From Paracoccus kondratievae (GTDB lineage: Bacteria; Pseudomonadota; Alphaproteobacteria; Rhodobacterales; Rhodobacteraceae): a DNA stretch of 64,000 bases. The translations under genes and the position numbers were made by a program. Position 1 is the first letter of the stretch. Each line of letters opens with the position of its first letter. Positions 32,077 to 41,634 of this stretch are shown piece after piece. The notes beneath the pieces were generated by a model, which saw only the letters and a list, made by a program, of their open reading frames with translations, did no database searches and was not told the DNA's origin. The DNA is taken from NCBI RefSeq assembly GCF_009301415.1, contig NZ_CP045072.1, positions 1,045,001-1,109,000 of the forward strand. The letters are read 5' to 3'.

Positions 32077-32997
32077 TTAGTAGCCACGCGCCCGATCCAC
32101 GACATGCAAAAGCGGCGCGCCCCGCATGGCGCGCCGCAGGTTTTCGGCCACCACCGGCGAGGCGGTCGCGGGACGCGTCTCGGCCGCGACATGTGGTGTG
32201 ACCGTGATTCCAGGATGTGCCCAAAAGGGATGTTCGGGCGGCAAAGGTTCGGTACGAAAGACATCCAGCACCGCATGGCCGACCTGCCCCTGATCCAAGG
32301 CAGAGATCAACGCGGCCTCATCAATCAGGGTGCCGCGCCCGGCGTTGATGATCGTCGCGCCTCGGGGCAAGAGCGCGAGTCGCGCGGCATTCAAAAGATC
32401 GCGGGTCCCGGTCGTGTCGGGCAACAGGCTGACAAGGATTTCCGCCCGGGCCAGCACCTTGGGCAGGGCGGGACCGGCCAGAACCTCGATCCCGGGATGC
32501 GGACGGCCAGATTGCGACCAGCCGGTCACCCGAAAGCCCAACCCCGCCAGTGCGGTTGCGACCGCGCGGCCCAGCTCTCCCATCCCCAGCACCACAACGT
32601 TGCGATCACGGGCAAGGGGCGGGGTCTGGTCATGACGCCAGACACCGTCCTGTGCGTAGTGGTCCATGCCCAGATGCGCCCGCAACGCCCAGCCGGTGCA
32701 ATAATCCGCCATGCCTTCGGCCAGCCCCGGATCCACCATCCGGCACAGGGGCTGCGTCAGGGTCGAATTTGCAACGATCCGCTCGACGCCCGCCCAAAGA
32801 CTTTGCACCAGCCGGGCGCGGGTAAAGGGGCGAAAATCCAGCGCCTGGCCGCCTTCGGGGTAACCGGGGGCATAGATCAGCGCATCAAAACCGGCGGGGT
32901 CGCCCTCGCGCGCAAGCTCCATCTCGGGGCATGAGGCGCGAAGATGTGGCGCCCAAGGCTGCCAATAATGTGCAGGCGCAGCAAAGAGAACCTTCAT
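32077..32997 (-). CDS. ghrA: D-2-hydroxyacid dehydrogenase, glyoxylate/hydroxypyruvate reductase A type
   Basis: 306 aa from the ATG giving MKVLFAAPAHYWQPW. NAD(P)-binding GMGELG (138-143) and the catalytic triad R221 (NAGRG), E250 and H269 (TPHVAAET) of the D-isomer-specific 2-hydroxyacid dehydrogenases; sequence style fits GhrA, which reduces glyoxylate and hydroxypyruvate. It starts four bases after the rodA stop, so it is the tail of the cell-shape operon. A link between this enzyme and cell-wall growth is not obvious. Exact substrate is inferred. Confidence 0.85.
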   Translation of the reverse strand: MKVLFAAPAHYWQPWAPHLRASCPEMELAREGDPAGFDALIYAPGYPEGGQALDFRPFTRARLVQSLWAGVERIVANSTLTQPLCRMVDPGLAEGMADYCTGWALRAHLGMDHYAQDGVWRHDQTPPLARDRNVVVLGMGELGRAVATALAGLGFRVTGWSQSGRPHPGIEVLAGPALPKVLARAEILVSLLPDTTGTRDLLNAARLALLPRGATIINAGRGTLIDEAALISALDQGQVGHAVLDVFRTEPLPPEHPFWAHPGITVTPHVAAETRPATASPVVAENLRRAMRGAPLLHVVDRARGY

Positions 32998-33001
32998 CTT
33001 C

Positions 33002-34144
33002 TCAGCTCCGGGGACGGTGGACATGGGCCGATTGCACGATCCCAAAGGCCATGAGCAGGATCATCAGCGAGGTGCCGCCATAGCTGACCAGCGGCAGCGG
33101 CGAGCCTTTGGCGGGCAGCATCCCCATCACCGTCGCCATGTTGATCGAGAAATACAAAAAGAACGTTCCGGCGATGCCGATGGTCAACAGGCTGGCAAAG
33201 CGGTCGCGGTTGGTCAGCGCCGAATACATGCAAAAGCCAAGGATCAGCACATATAGCATCAGCAGGCTGAAGGCACCGACAAAGCCGAACTCTTCGGCCA
33301 GTGAGGTAAAGATAAAGTCCGTGTGCTTTTCGGGCAGAAAGTTCAGCCGAGACTGAGTGCCCTGCATAAAGCCCCGCCCAGACCACCCGCCAGACCCCAG
33401 CGCGATCTGCGCCTGGGCGATGTTATAGCCCGCCCCAAGAGGGTCTGACCCGGGATCAAGAAAGGTGTCGATACGCTTGAACTGATATTCATGCAGCAAC
33501 TGCCAGTCGGTGCCGCGGCTTTCCATCACGGCGGTGACACCCGCCACGACGATGGCGATGACTGCCCCGAAATACCACAGGCTGACGCCGGCCGCGAACA
33601 TGACAATACCGCCGCCCGCGATCAGCATGATCGAGGTGCCAAGGTCGGGCTGCATCAACACCAGCCCGGTCGGCAGCAGGATCAGGATCACCGGGATCAG
33701 CACCCAAAGCGGGCGCGAGACCTTTTCAACTGGCAGCCAGTCGTAATAGGCGGCAAGCGTGAGCACAAAGGCAACCTTGGTCAGTTCAGAGGGCTGGATG
33801 CGGATGGGACCCAGCACCAGCCAGCGTTGTGCCCCCATACCGACATGCCCCATCAGCTCGACGAGGATCAGCAGCAGCACACAGATCACGTAAGAAACGA
33901 CCGAGATCGAGCGCCAGAACCAGATCGGCACAAAGGACAGCGCGAACATCGCGACCATGCCGATGGCAAAACGCTCCATCTGTGGGCCGGCCCAGCGGTC
34001 GATATCGCCGCCCGAGACGGAATAGAGCATCAGAAAGCCGATACAGCTGACGGCGGTGATCAGAAAGACCAGCGGCCAGTTCAGATGCAGGATCTTGCGC
34101 CAGCCGGTCGGTACCTGAACAACGTGATAATTCAGATAGCCCAT
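33002..34144 (-). CDS. rodA: Rod shape-determining peptidoglycan glycosyltransferase RodA
   Basis: 380 aa SEDS-family membrane protein with about ten helices. Polymerises lipid II during lateral wall growth together with PBP2. Family segments seen: GGWSGRGFMQGTQSRLNFLPEKHTDFIF, containing the SEDS catalytic aspartate region further on, and LGTSIMLIAGGGIVMFAAG. Start ATG is preceded by the mrdA stop four bases away. Member of mreB-mreC-mreD-mrdA-rodA. Confidence 0.95.
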   Translation of the reverse strand: MGYLNYHVVQVPTGWRKILHLNWPLVFLITAVSCIGFLMLYSVSGGDIDRWAGPQMERFAIGMVAMFALSFVPIWFWRSISVVSYVICVLLLILVELMGHVGMGAQRWLVLGPIRIQPSELTKVAFVLTLAAYYDWLPVEKVSRPLWVLIPVILILLPTGLVLMQPDLGTSIMLIAGGGIVMFAAGVSLWYFGAVIAIVVAGVTAVMESRGTDWQLLHEYQFKRIDTFLDPGSDPLGAGYNIAQAQIALGSGGWSGRGFMQGTQSRLNFLPEKHTDFIFTSLAEEFGFVGAFSLLMLYVLILGFCMYSALTNRDRFASLLTIGIAGTFFLYFSINMATVMGMLPAKGSPLPLVSYGGTSLMILLMAFGIVQSAHVHRPRS

Positions 34145-34147
34145 GGC

Positions 34148-36091
34148 TCAGGCCCTCGCACGGCCCTCGCCCTTGCGGGCCGAGGGGGTCAGGCTCATAC
34201 GCGACCAGATCTCCTGGACCTTGGCGCGTTCGGCCTCGGGATAGGCGGTCAGGGGGGGCAGCCCCCCAGCAAGTGCGAACAGCAGAATGTCGCGGGCGAT
34301 GGGGGCGGCCACAGCTGAACCGCCGCCGCCGTGTTCGACCACGACGGAAACGGCATAGCGCGGCATCTCGTAAGGGGCGAAGCAGACGAACAGGGCGTGG
34401 TCGCGTCGGTTCCACGGCAACTGGTCGTTCGAGATCACGCCCCGCGCGCGCTCGGCGGCGGTGATGTTACGTACCTGGCTGGTGCCGGTCTTGCCCGCCA
34501 TCCGCCACTCCGCTGCAAGAATACGGGCGCGCCTTGCGGTACCGCGGCTGCTGTTCATCACCGCATCCATACCTGCGCGGGCCGTGCGCAGATGCAGCGG
34601 GTTGATGTCGAGTTCCGGCCAGTCCGGCACCGCCTCGGCCTGACCATCAATGGCGCGGACAAGGCGCGGCGCGACAGCCCGGCCTGTCGCAACCCGCGCC
34701 GTCATCACCGCAAGCTGCAGCGGAGAGGCCAGCACATAACCCTGACCGATCGAGGCGTTAAGCGAGTCGCCGATCTGCCATTCCTGATCATAGCGCGCCC
34801 GTTTCCATGCCCGGTCGGGCGCGATGCCCTCTGCGATGGCGGACATGGGCAGATCGTGACGGACCCCGATCCCAAGCTTGCGTGCCATCGCGGCGATACG
34901 GTCGATGCCTACGCGCTGTGCCAGTTCGTAATAGTAAACGTCGCAGGAATGTTCGAGGCTGTGGACGGCGTCGATCATGCCATGGCCGCCCCGGCTCCAG
35001 CAGTGGAAACGTCGCCCGGCGACCTGAACATAGCCCGGGCAATAAAAGCGCGTACCGGGGGTGATCACCCCTGCCTCTAGTCCGGCGAGCATCGTCACCA
35101 TCTTGAAGGTCGAGCCGGGCGGATAGACACCCTGCACGGTTTTGTCGGCCAGCGGGCGGTGGTCATGCTCCATCAATGCCCGGTAATCGGGGGCCGAGAT
35201 GCCGCGCACGAATTTGTTCGGGTCAAAGGTCGGCGATGAACAGATCGCGACGATATCGCCGTTCGTGACATCCAGCACTACAGCGGCGGCACTTTCGCTG
35301 CCAAGCCTTTGGCTGGTAAAGTTCTGCAGTTCGGCGTCCAGGGTGGTCTGGACTGTCGCGCCCTGCTGTCCCTCTTGCCGGGACAGTTCGCGCATTTCGC
35401 GCCCGGCGCTGTTCACCTCGACCCGGCGGGCACCGGCCTTGCCGCGCAGAGCCTCTTCCATCTTGGCTTCAAGCCCGACCTTGCCAAGCTGAAACTCGGG
35501 CAGTCGCAGGACTGGATCAGGGTTTTCGATCTTTGAAAGGTCATAGTCCGAAACCGGGCCGACATAGCCCAGCACATGTGCGAAATCCCCGGCGCGCGGA
35601 TAGCTGCGCGACAGGCCGGATTCGGGCGTGACCCCTGGCAGCGCAGGCGCGTTCAGCGCGATCGAGGAAAACTCGTCCCAGCTTAGCCGGTCAGCGACAA
35701 GGACCGGGGTCACGGCGCTGCGTTTGCGGATTTCTTCAAGGATATCGGCCGCCTGGCGGTCCGACATCGGAATGATGCGCCGCAGCCGGGCAATAACGGC
35801 TGAGATGTCGCCCGCCTCTTCACGTGTCAGGGTGACGCGATAGTTTTGCTCATTCCCGGCGATGATGGTGCCGTTGCGGTCAAGGATCAGTCCGCGCGCC
35901 GGCGGCAACAGGCGGATCTTGATCGAGTTGCCGTCCGAGAGCATGCGATATTCATCGGCATGTTCGATCTGCATCGAGCGCAGCTTAAGCCCCAGCGCCG
36001 AGACGATCCCTGCCTGGATTACCCCAAGCATCAACACCCTGCGGGTGATCAGACGGCTGCTTTCGACGACTTCGCGTTCTGATTTGCGCAT
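34148..36091 (-). CDS. mrdA: Penicillin-binding protein 2
   Basis: 647 aa class B transpeptidase with a short cytoplasmic tail and one membrane helix (about 18-36), a dimerisation/pedestal domain and the transpeptidase domain. Active-site motifs are STFK (327-330), SCD (382-384, in the SxN position) and KTGT (534-537). It crosslinks lateral-wall peptidoglycan with RodA. The C-terminal 30 residues are charged. Spacing of three bases to mreD and four to rodA shows a tight operon. Confidence 0.95.
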   Translation of the reverse strand: MRKSEREVVESSRLITRRVLMLGVIQAGIVSALGLKLRSMQIEHADEYRMLSDGNSIKIRLLPPARGLILDRNGTIIAGNEQNYRVTLTREEAGDISAVIARLRRIIPMSDRQAADILEEIRKRSAVTPVLVADRLSWDEFSSIALNAPALPGVTPESGLSRSYPRAGDFAHVLGYVGPVSDYDLSKIENPDPVLRLPEFQLGKVGLEAKMEEALRGKAGARRVEVNSAGREMRELSRQEGQQGATVQTTLDAELQNFTSQRLGSESAAAVVLDVTNGDIVAICSSPTFDPNKFVRGISAPDYRALMEHDHRPLADKTVQGVYPPGSTFKMVTMLAGLEAGVITPGTRFYCPGYVQVAGRRFHCWSRGGHGMIDAVHSLEHSCDVYYYELAQRVGIDRIAAMARKLGIGVRHDLPMSAIAEGIAPDRAWKRARYDQEWQIGDSLNASIGQGYVLASPLQLAVMTARVATGRAVAPRLVRAIDGQAEAVPDWPELDINPLHLRTARAGMDAVMNSSRGTARRARILAAEWRMAGKTGTSQVRNITAAERARGVISNDQLPWNRRDHALFVCFAPYEMPRYAVSVVVEHGGGGSAVAAPIARDILLFALAGGLPPLTAYPEAERAKVQEIWSRMSLTPSARKGEGRARA

Positions 36092-36094
36092 GGC

Positions 36095-36625
36095 TCAGCG
36101 AAGCCTCTGATCGCGTTCGGCGCGGGTGCGCGACAGACCAAACGTATAGCCAACCAGCCCCGCGATAATGGGATAAGAACCGACCGTGGCGATATACTGC
36201 AAGATCACCTGCCCCAATGGGGGCAGGGGCAAGAAAAATACCGCCAGCAGGATACGATAAGATAACATCATCAGCGCCAGAAGCATGCTCACACGCAGCC
36301 ATTCAATCATGAACGGCAGCTCTCGCCAACGCTGCTCGCGCTTTCGTGCGGCCTCGGTTGCGATCACGACCAGCGCCGCATTCAGACCAAGGGGGCGCAT
36401 CAGCAGGATGTCCTCGATCAGAAAAAGGGCGGCGATGGTCAGGACCGGCACCTGTTCGGGACGACGCAGTACCCAGAAAACCGTCAGGCAAAGCGCAAGA
36501 TCGGGGCCGGGCCAGCCAATACTGCCCGGTGACAGCGGTAAAAGCCGCCAGAACAGAATGGCAAGAAACAGCAGGATGAACAGCACCTGACCGAATATCC
36601 GCAGGCGGCGGGCGTGCTCAGTCAT
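36095..36625 (-). CDS. mreD: Rod shape-determining protein MreD
   Basis: 176 aa from the ATG; a GTG three codons upstream is possible. About five hydrophobic helices, short loops, and a basic C terminus (RTRAERDQRLR), typical of MreD. Sequence conservation in MreD is low, so the call rests on size, topology and position between mreC and mrdA. It overlaps the end of mreC by eight bases. Confidence 0.88.
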   Translation of the reverse strand: MTEHARRLRIFGQVLFILLFLAILFWRLLPLSPGSIGWPGPDLALCLTVFWVLRRPEQVPVLTIAALFLIEDILLMRPLGLNAALVVIATEAARKREQRWRELPFMIEWLRVSMLLALMMLSYRILLAVFFLPLPPLGQVILQYIATVGSYPIIAGLVGYTFGLSRTRAERDQRLR

Positions 36626-37565
36626 CTCCGGCACCGGTTTCGGCCGCTGCGCCGGGTTCCGTGTCAGGCGGCATATCGGCGACCGAGGGCATCCGCGGCC
36701 CGATGAAATCAGCCGGAGGCGGGGGGATCAGCAACCCTGAATCGGCGATCTGCTCGGCCGGGTGGCTGCGCAAGACGCGCAGGAATTCCAGCCGGCCATA
36801 GTCGGCAGCCAGACGCACCCGCAGCCGCCCGTCATTTGCCAGCGCCACCTGACCGACCGGCAGGCCGGGCGGGAACACTCCCCCGTCGCCCGAGCTGACC
36901 ACCCGGTCGCCGGGGCGCAGGTTTTCGGGGCTTTCGATGAAATCAAGCGCGGGCAGGGTGGTATTGTCCCCGACCATCAACGCATGCTGACCCGAAGGCT
37001 GGATCGTCACCGGGATACGGCTTGATGGATCGGTCAGCAGAATGACCCGGCTGGTGGTCTGACCAACGCCCGAGATGCGCCCGACCAGCCCCAGCCCGTC
37101 CATGGTTGCCCAGCCATCGACGATCCCGTCGCGCTGACCGACATTCAGCAGCACCGATTGCCGAAAGGCCGTGCCGCTGTCGGTCAGAACCACCCCCGAA
37201 ACCGAGGTCAGGGCAGGGTCAATGCGCACGTTGTTTTGGGCCAGCAGCTTGGCGTTTTCCTGTTCAAGCTGGACGGCCGCCTCTTTCCAGGCGGCCATTT
37301 TTTGCAGCTCGCGGCGCAATTCCTGGTTCTGCTCGTAAAGCCGGGCATAGGACTGGAAACCCGCGACCATGCGCGACAGCTTGGTCACCGGGGCCATGAC
37401 CCAGTCAAAGCTGGGGACAAAGCGGTCGATAAAGGCCGCGCGCATCCGCTCGGCGCGCGGGCTGTCGATCTGCCAGAACAGAAACAGCCCCAGCAGCACA
37501 AGCACCAGCAGCGAAACCAGGATGCGACGGACCGGAGCCGCGTAATCTGGGCCCTTGCGCGCCAT
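36618..37565 (-). CDS. mreC: Rod shape-determining protein MreC
   Basis: 315 aa. Short basic N terminus, membrane helix near 12-28, coiled coil (about 60-105, ELRRELQKMAAWKEAAVQLEQEN) and the periplasmic beta domain with GQRDGIVDGWATMDGLGLVGRI and VVSSGDGGVFPPGLPVG. It links MreB to the wall-synthetic enzymes. The C terminus is Pro/Ala rich. 14 bases separate it from mreB. Confidence 0.94.
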   Translation of the reverse strand: MARKGPDYAAPVRRILVSLLVLVLLGLFLFWQIDSPRAERMRAAFIDRFVPSFDWVMAPVTKLSRMVAGFQSYARLYEQNQELRRELQKMAAWKEAAVQLEQENAKLLAQNNVRIDPALTSVSGVVLTDSGTAFRQSVLLNVGQRDGIVDGWATMDGLGLVGRISGVGQTTSRVILLTDPSSRIPVTIQPSGQHALMVGDNTTLPALDFIESPENLRPGDRVVSSGDGGVFPPGLPVGQVALANDGRLRVRLAADYGRLEFLRVLRSHPAEQIADSGLLIPPPPADFIGPRMPSVADMPPDTEPGAAAETGAGDD

Positions 37566-37579
37566 GGGCCTGATCCTGA

Positions 37580-38620
<1,041 letters not shown>

Positions 38621-38811
38621 TTACCCCTTCTGCCGTCCCTGCCATGACGGCCGTTCTTGCCGTCCCATACAGACGGTCATTGCCCGATTGCCCCGCCGAG
38701 TCGCCCCGGCGAAGGTGTCGGAGATATAGGCCCTGACCCCGCGCGGGGGAACCCGAAAATTGCGTTGCATATGAGGCGTTGGGCGGCAATCCGCAATCCG
38801 CTCGGTGCGGC

Positions 38812-38839
38812 TTGACCCGACCGTGCAGGTTGTTAGGCT
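38812..38839 (+). promoter_or_regulatory. Candidate promoter for the glycosyltransferase gene
   Basis: TTGACC, 16-bp spacer, TAGGCT, ending 36 bases before the TTG start codon. The -35 is good and the -10 moderate. Confidence 0.45.
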
Positions 38840-38875
38840 CCGCGCGGATACGACCGACAGAAAAGGGGCAGGATT

Positions 38876-39715
38876 TTGCGGGACGATATCGTGGGGATCT
38901 GCCGCTTTTCCTTTCTTGGCCGCTGTGACTGGGCCGAGACTGCCGGGAAAAAGGGAAAGGAACCCGGGCTGCTTGAGCGCCGTTTTTCCCGACTTTACGC
39001 CCCCGAAAGGCTTGAGCGGCGCTTTATCGCTTTCGAACGGCTCTGCCTGCCGTCGATCAAGGCTCAGACTGACACGGATTTCAGCTTTTGGATTCTGACC
39101 TCTCCCGAGCTGCCGCAGTATGCGTTGGACCGGCTGCGTGATCTTTGTGCCGGGGTGCCGCAGATCCGGCTGATCATCTCGGATGAGCGGGATACGCTCA
39201 ATGCCCTGCGCGAGCCGCTGATTGCGGCAGCGGATGCGGCGGGACGCCCGGTTATCCAGTTTCGGGTCGATGACGACGATGCCTTCAGCCGCCACCATGT
39301 CGCGCGTATCCGGCATCATGCCCGCAGATTTGACGATGTCCCTGCCTTCGCCCTGAGCTATCCCAAGGGACTTGCCTATGGCAGCTACGAAGGCAATCCG
39401 GTCAGTTTCTGGCGCACCCACCAGTCATTCCTGGGGGCAGGGGCTGCGGTGCGGATGCGGGGGCCGGGACGGTGCATTTATGCCTTTAACCATTTCCAGC
39501 TGCCGCGGCATTTCCTTGCGCTGACCGATGTCGACGGGCTGGGATATGTGCAGACGCGCTGGGACGAAGGTGACTCGGTTGCGACCATTGTCGCCCATTT
39601 CCCGAAATGGTTTACCCCGCTTGACCCCGAAGAGTTCCAGCAAGCACTGGCCGATGATTTTCCGTTTCTGCAAGGTGTCGATCTGAGTTTTGTGGAACGC
39701 AAAGGGGCGGCCTGA
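38876..39715 (+). CDS. Putative rhamnosyltransferase-type glycosyltransferase
   Basis: 279 aa from a TTG start (no earlier in-frame alternative; GGGGCAGG precedes it). GT-A-like features: FWILTSPELPQYALDRLRDL near residues 71-90 and an acidic nucleotide-sugar/metal motif VDDDDAF (131-137), as in the DUF3118/putative rhamnosyltransferase family common in Rhodobacterales. No membrane segment, so cytoplasmic. Acceptor unknown; polysaccharide or glycoconjugate synthesis is likely. The stop codon lies inside the loop of its terminator. Confidence 0.75.
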   Translation: MRDDIVGICRFSFLGRCDWAETAGKKGKEPGLLERRFSRLYAPERLERRFIAFERLCLPSIKAQTDTDFSFWILTSPELPQYALDRLRDLCAGVPQIRLIISDERDTLNALREPLIAAADAAGRPVIQFRVDDDDAFSRHHVARIRHHARRFDDVPAFALSYPKGLAYGSYEGNPVSFWRTHQSFLGAGAAVRMRGPGRCIYAFNHFQLPRHFLALTDVDGLGYVQTRWDEGDSVATIVAHFPKWFTPLDPEEFQQALADDFPFLQGVDLSFVERKGAA

Positions 39716-39732
39716 AAGCCGCCCCTCTTTTC
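39701..39732. terminator. Bidirectional terminator between the glycosyltransferase gene and leuA
   Basis: AAA, stem GGGGCGGC / GCCGCCCC with a CTGAAA loop, then TCTTTT. The loop contains the glycosyltransferase stop codon. leuA ends 18 bases further on the other strand. Confidence 0.82.
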
Positions 39733-39749
39733 GTATTTCCAGCAACAGG

Positions 39750-41312
39750 TCAGTGCGAATACATGCTGACCTGTTTTGCATCTCCGCCCTGACCGATCAT
39801 GTCGCGGCGGGCTTTCAGGCGGTTCAGCGCACCGACATAGGCCTTGACGCTGGCAAGGATCGTGTCGGTGTCCGAGGCTTGCCCGGTGGCGATGCGCCCC
39901 TCTTCCTCCATCCGCACGGTCACGGTGGCCTGAGCGTCCGTGCCCTCGGTCACGGCATGGACCTGATAGAGTTGCAGATGCGCATTATGCGGCCAGATTG
40001 ATTTGACGGCCTTGAAGCAAGCATCGACCGGCCCGTCGCCCGAGGAATGAACGGTCTTTTCTTCGCCACCGACCAGCATGACCAGATCGGCCGACTGCCC
40101 GTCCGAGCCGCAGACGACGCGCAGATGCTTGACCTGCAGGTAATCGTCCTCGGTATTCGTTGCTGCGTCCTGCACCAGCGCAACCAGGTCGTCGTCATAG
40201 ACCTCTTTCTTGCGGTCGGCCAATGCCTTGAAGCGGACAAAGACGTCCTTCAGCTGGTTGTCACCCAACTCATAGCCCAGCTCGCGCAGCTTGGCGCGCA
40301 GGGCAGCGCGACCCGAGTGCTTGCCCATGGCGATATTGGCCTCATTCAGACCGATATCGGTGGGTTTCATGATCTCAAACGTCTCGACGTTTTTCAGCAC
40401 GCCGTCCTGATGGATGCCGGATTCATGCAGGAAGGCGTTCTTGCCGACCACCGCCTTGTTCGGCTGGACGACAAAGCCCGAGGCCTGTGACACCCGCCGC
40501 GACAGCGCCATGATCTTGGTGGTGTCGATGCCGGTCGTGAAGGGCATGATGTCATGGCGCACCTTCAGCGCCATCACAACTTCTTCCAGGGCCGTGTTGC
40601 CGGCACGTTCGCCCAAACCGTTGATCGTGCATTCGATCTGACGCGCGCCTCCCTCGACCGCGGCCAGCGAGTTCGCCGTCGCCATGCCCAGGTCGTTGTG
40701 GCAGTGGGTCGAGAAGATCACCTCATCCGCGCCCGGCACCCGCTCGATCAGCATACGGATCAGCTTGGCCGATTCCTGCGGCGCGGTGTAGCCAACGGTG
40801 TCGGGGATGTTGATGGTGCGGGCACCGCATCTGATCGCGATCTCGACCACCCGGCACAGATAGTCATGCTCGGTCCGGGTTGCGTCCATGGGCGACCATT
40901 GCACGTCGTCGCAAAGATTGCGGGCATGGGTCACCGTCTGCTGGATACGCTCGGCCATCTGGTCCATGTCCAGATTGGGTATGGCGCGATGCAGGGGAGA
41001 GGTACCGATAAAGGTATGAATGCGCGGCCGTCTGGCATGTTTCACCGCCTCCCAGCAGCGGTCGATGTCGGGGAACTGCGCGCGGGCCAGACCGCAGATC
41101 GCAGAGTTGCGCGAACGTTTGGCGATTTCGGATACGGCGGTGAAATCGCCCTCCGAGGCGATCGGGAAACCGGCCTCGATGATATCGACGCCCATCTCGT
41201 CCAGCATCTCGGCGATGTCCAGTTTTTCGGTATGGCTCATCGTCGCGCCGGGCGACTGTTCGCCATCGCGCAGGGTGGTGTCAAAGATCAATACGCGGTT
41301 CGGATCGGTCAT
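39750..41312 (-). CDS. leuA: 2-isopropylmalate synthase
   Basis: 520 aa. First committed enzyme of leucine synthesis, condensing acetyl-CoA with 2-oxoisovalerate. DTTLRDGEQSPG (11-22), metal-binding HCHND (203-207) and GLGERAGN are present, and the C-terminal regulatory domain (about 390-515) for leucine feedback is complete. The ATG has AAGAAGGA eight bases before it. A leader peptide ORF and competing RNA stems precede it, so expression is probably tuned by leucine supply (see the leader entries). Confidence 0.97.
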   Translation of the reverse strand: MTDPNRVLIFDTTLRDGEQSPGATMSHTEKLDIAEMLDEMGVDIIEAGFPIASEGDFTAVSEIAKRSRNSAICGLARAQFPDIDRCWEAVKHARRPRIHTFIGTSPLHRAIPNLDMDQMAERIQQTVTHARNLCDDVQWSPMDATRTEHDYLCRVVEIAIRCGARTINIPDTVGYTAPQESAKLIRMLIERVPGADEVIFSTHCHNDLGMATANSLAAVEGGARQIECTINGLGERAGNTALEEVVMALKVRHDIMPFTTGIDTTKIMALSRRVSQASGFVVQPNKAVVGKNAFLHESGIHQDGVLKNVETFEIMKPTDIGLNEANIAMGKHSGRAALRAKLRELGYELGDNQLKDVFVRFKALADRKKEVYDDDLVALVQDAATNTEDDYLQVKHLRVVCGSDGQSADLVMLVGGEEKTVHSSGDGPVDACFKAVKSIWPHNAHLQLYQVHAVTEGTDAQATVTVRMEEEGRIATGQASDTDTILASVKAYVGALNRLKARRDMIGQGGDAKQVSMYSH

Positions 41313-41320
41313 TTCGGGAA

Positions 41321-41405
41321 TCCTTCTTCATGCTCACAGGGTCCGGGCACGAACCTGACTGAGCGGCGGCCCGGAGACCCGCTCAGCGCAGCGTAAGAAG
41401 AAGGA
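41321..41405 (-). promoter_or_regulatory. leuA attenuator-like leader RNA
   Basis: Three pairings can be read. (1) UCCUUCUUC within the leader's leucine codons (41405-41397) is an exact complement of GAAGAAGGA, the leuA ribosome site (41329-41321). (2) CTGAGCGG (41386-41379) pairs with CCGCTCAG (41366-41359). (3) GGGTCTCCGGGC (41380-41369) pairs with GCCCGGACCC (41348-41339) with a two-base bulge. Stems 2 and 3 overlap by two bases. No T run follows, so control at translation start is more likely than transcription termination; that is inference. Confidence 0.6.
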
Positions 41406-41484
41406 GACCGCGGAGGTTCACGGCAAAGCGCGCGCCGTTTCGCGCGTCGGGGGCCGTGGCAATGATCTGCTTTGTCCGAGTCAT
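41383..41484 (-). CDS. leuL: leuA leader peptide
   Basis: 33 codons starting MTRTKQIIA and ending NLRGLLLLTLR, with CTC CTT CTT CTT as four consecutive leucine codons and six leucines in the last ten residues. Leucine-rich leader peptides upstream of leuA are a classic attenuation device. No ribosome site is needed if the mRNA is leaderless: the -10 box ends seven bases before this ATG. The stop lies 70 bases before the leuA ATG. Confidence 0.75.
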   Translation of the reverse strand: MTRTKQIIATAPDARNGARFAVNLRGLLLLTLR

Positions 41485-41491
41485 GGCGCGG

Positions 41492-41520
41492 AATATAAGA
41501 CCCGTCTCGCCGGGTTGAAA
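41492..41520 (-). promoter_or_regulatory. Promoter of the leuA leader transcript
   Basis: TTTCAA, exactly 17 bp, TATATT on the minus strand. The predicted transcript start falls at or within a base or two of the leader peptide ATG (41484). Confidence 0.6.
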
Positions 41521-41585
41521 AGATCAAAATTGTCGTGGCGGCGCTTTTTACCGCCTTTTCCCTGTCCTCGGCCTGACAGCGGGGA

Positions 41586-41615
41586 CACCCCGCCCGGACA
41601 TGACCGGGCGGGGTG
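41586..41615 (-). terminator. Strong hairpin after purD
   Basis: Twelve-base perfect stem CACCCCGCCCGG / CCGGGCGGGGTG with a six-base loop, 20 bases after the purD stop. No T run follows, so it is either a terminator lacking a U tract or an mRNA-stabilising structure. Confidence 0.5.
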
Positions 41616-41634
41616 CAGGGTGGCCGATTGATCT

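Noticed and set aside
41310..41331. Short ORF starting at ATGAAGAAGG that overlaps the leuA start
   Set aside because: It has no ribosome site of its own and its sequence is explained by the leuA Shine-Dalgarno region.
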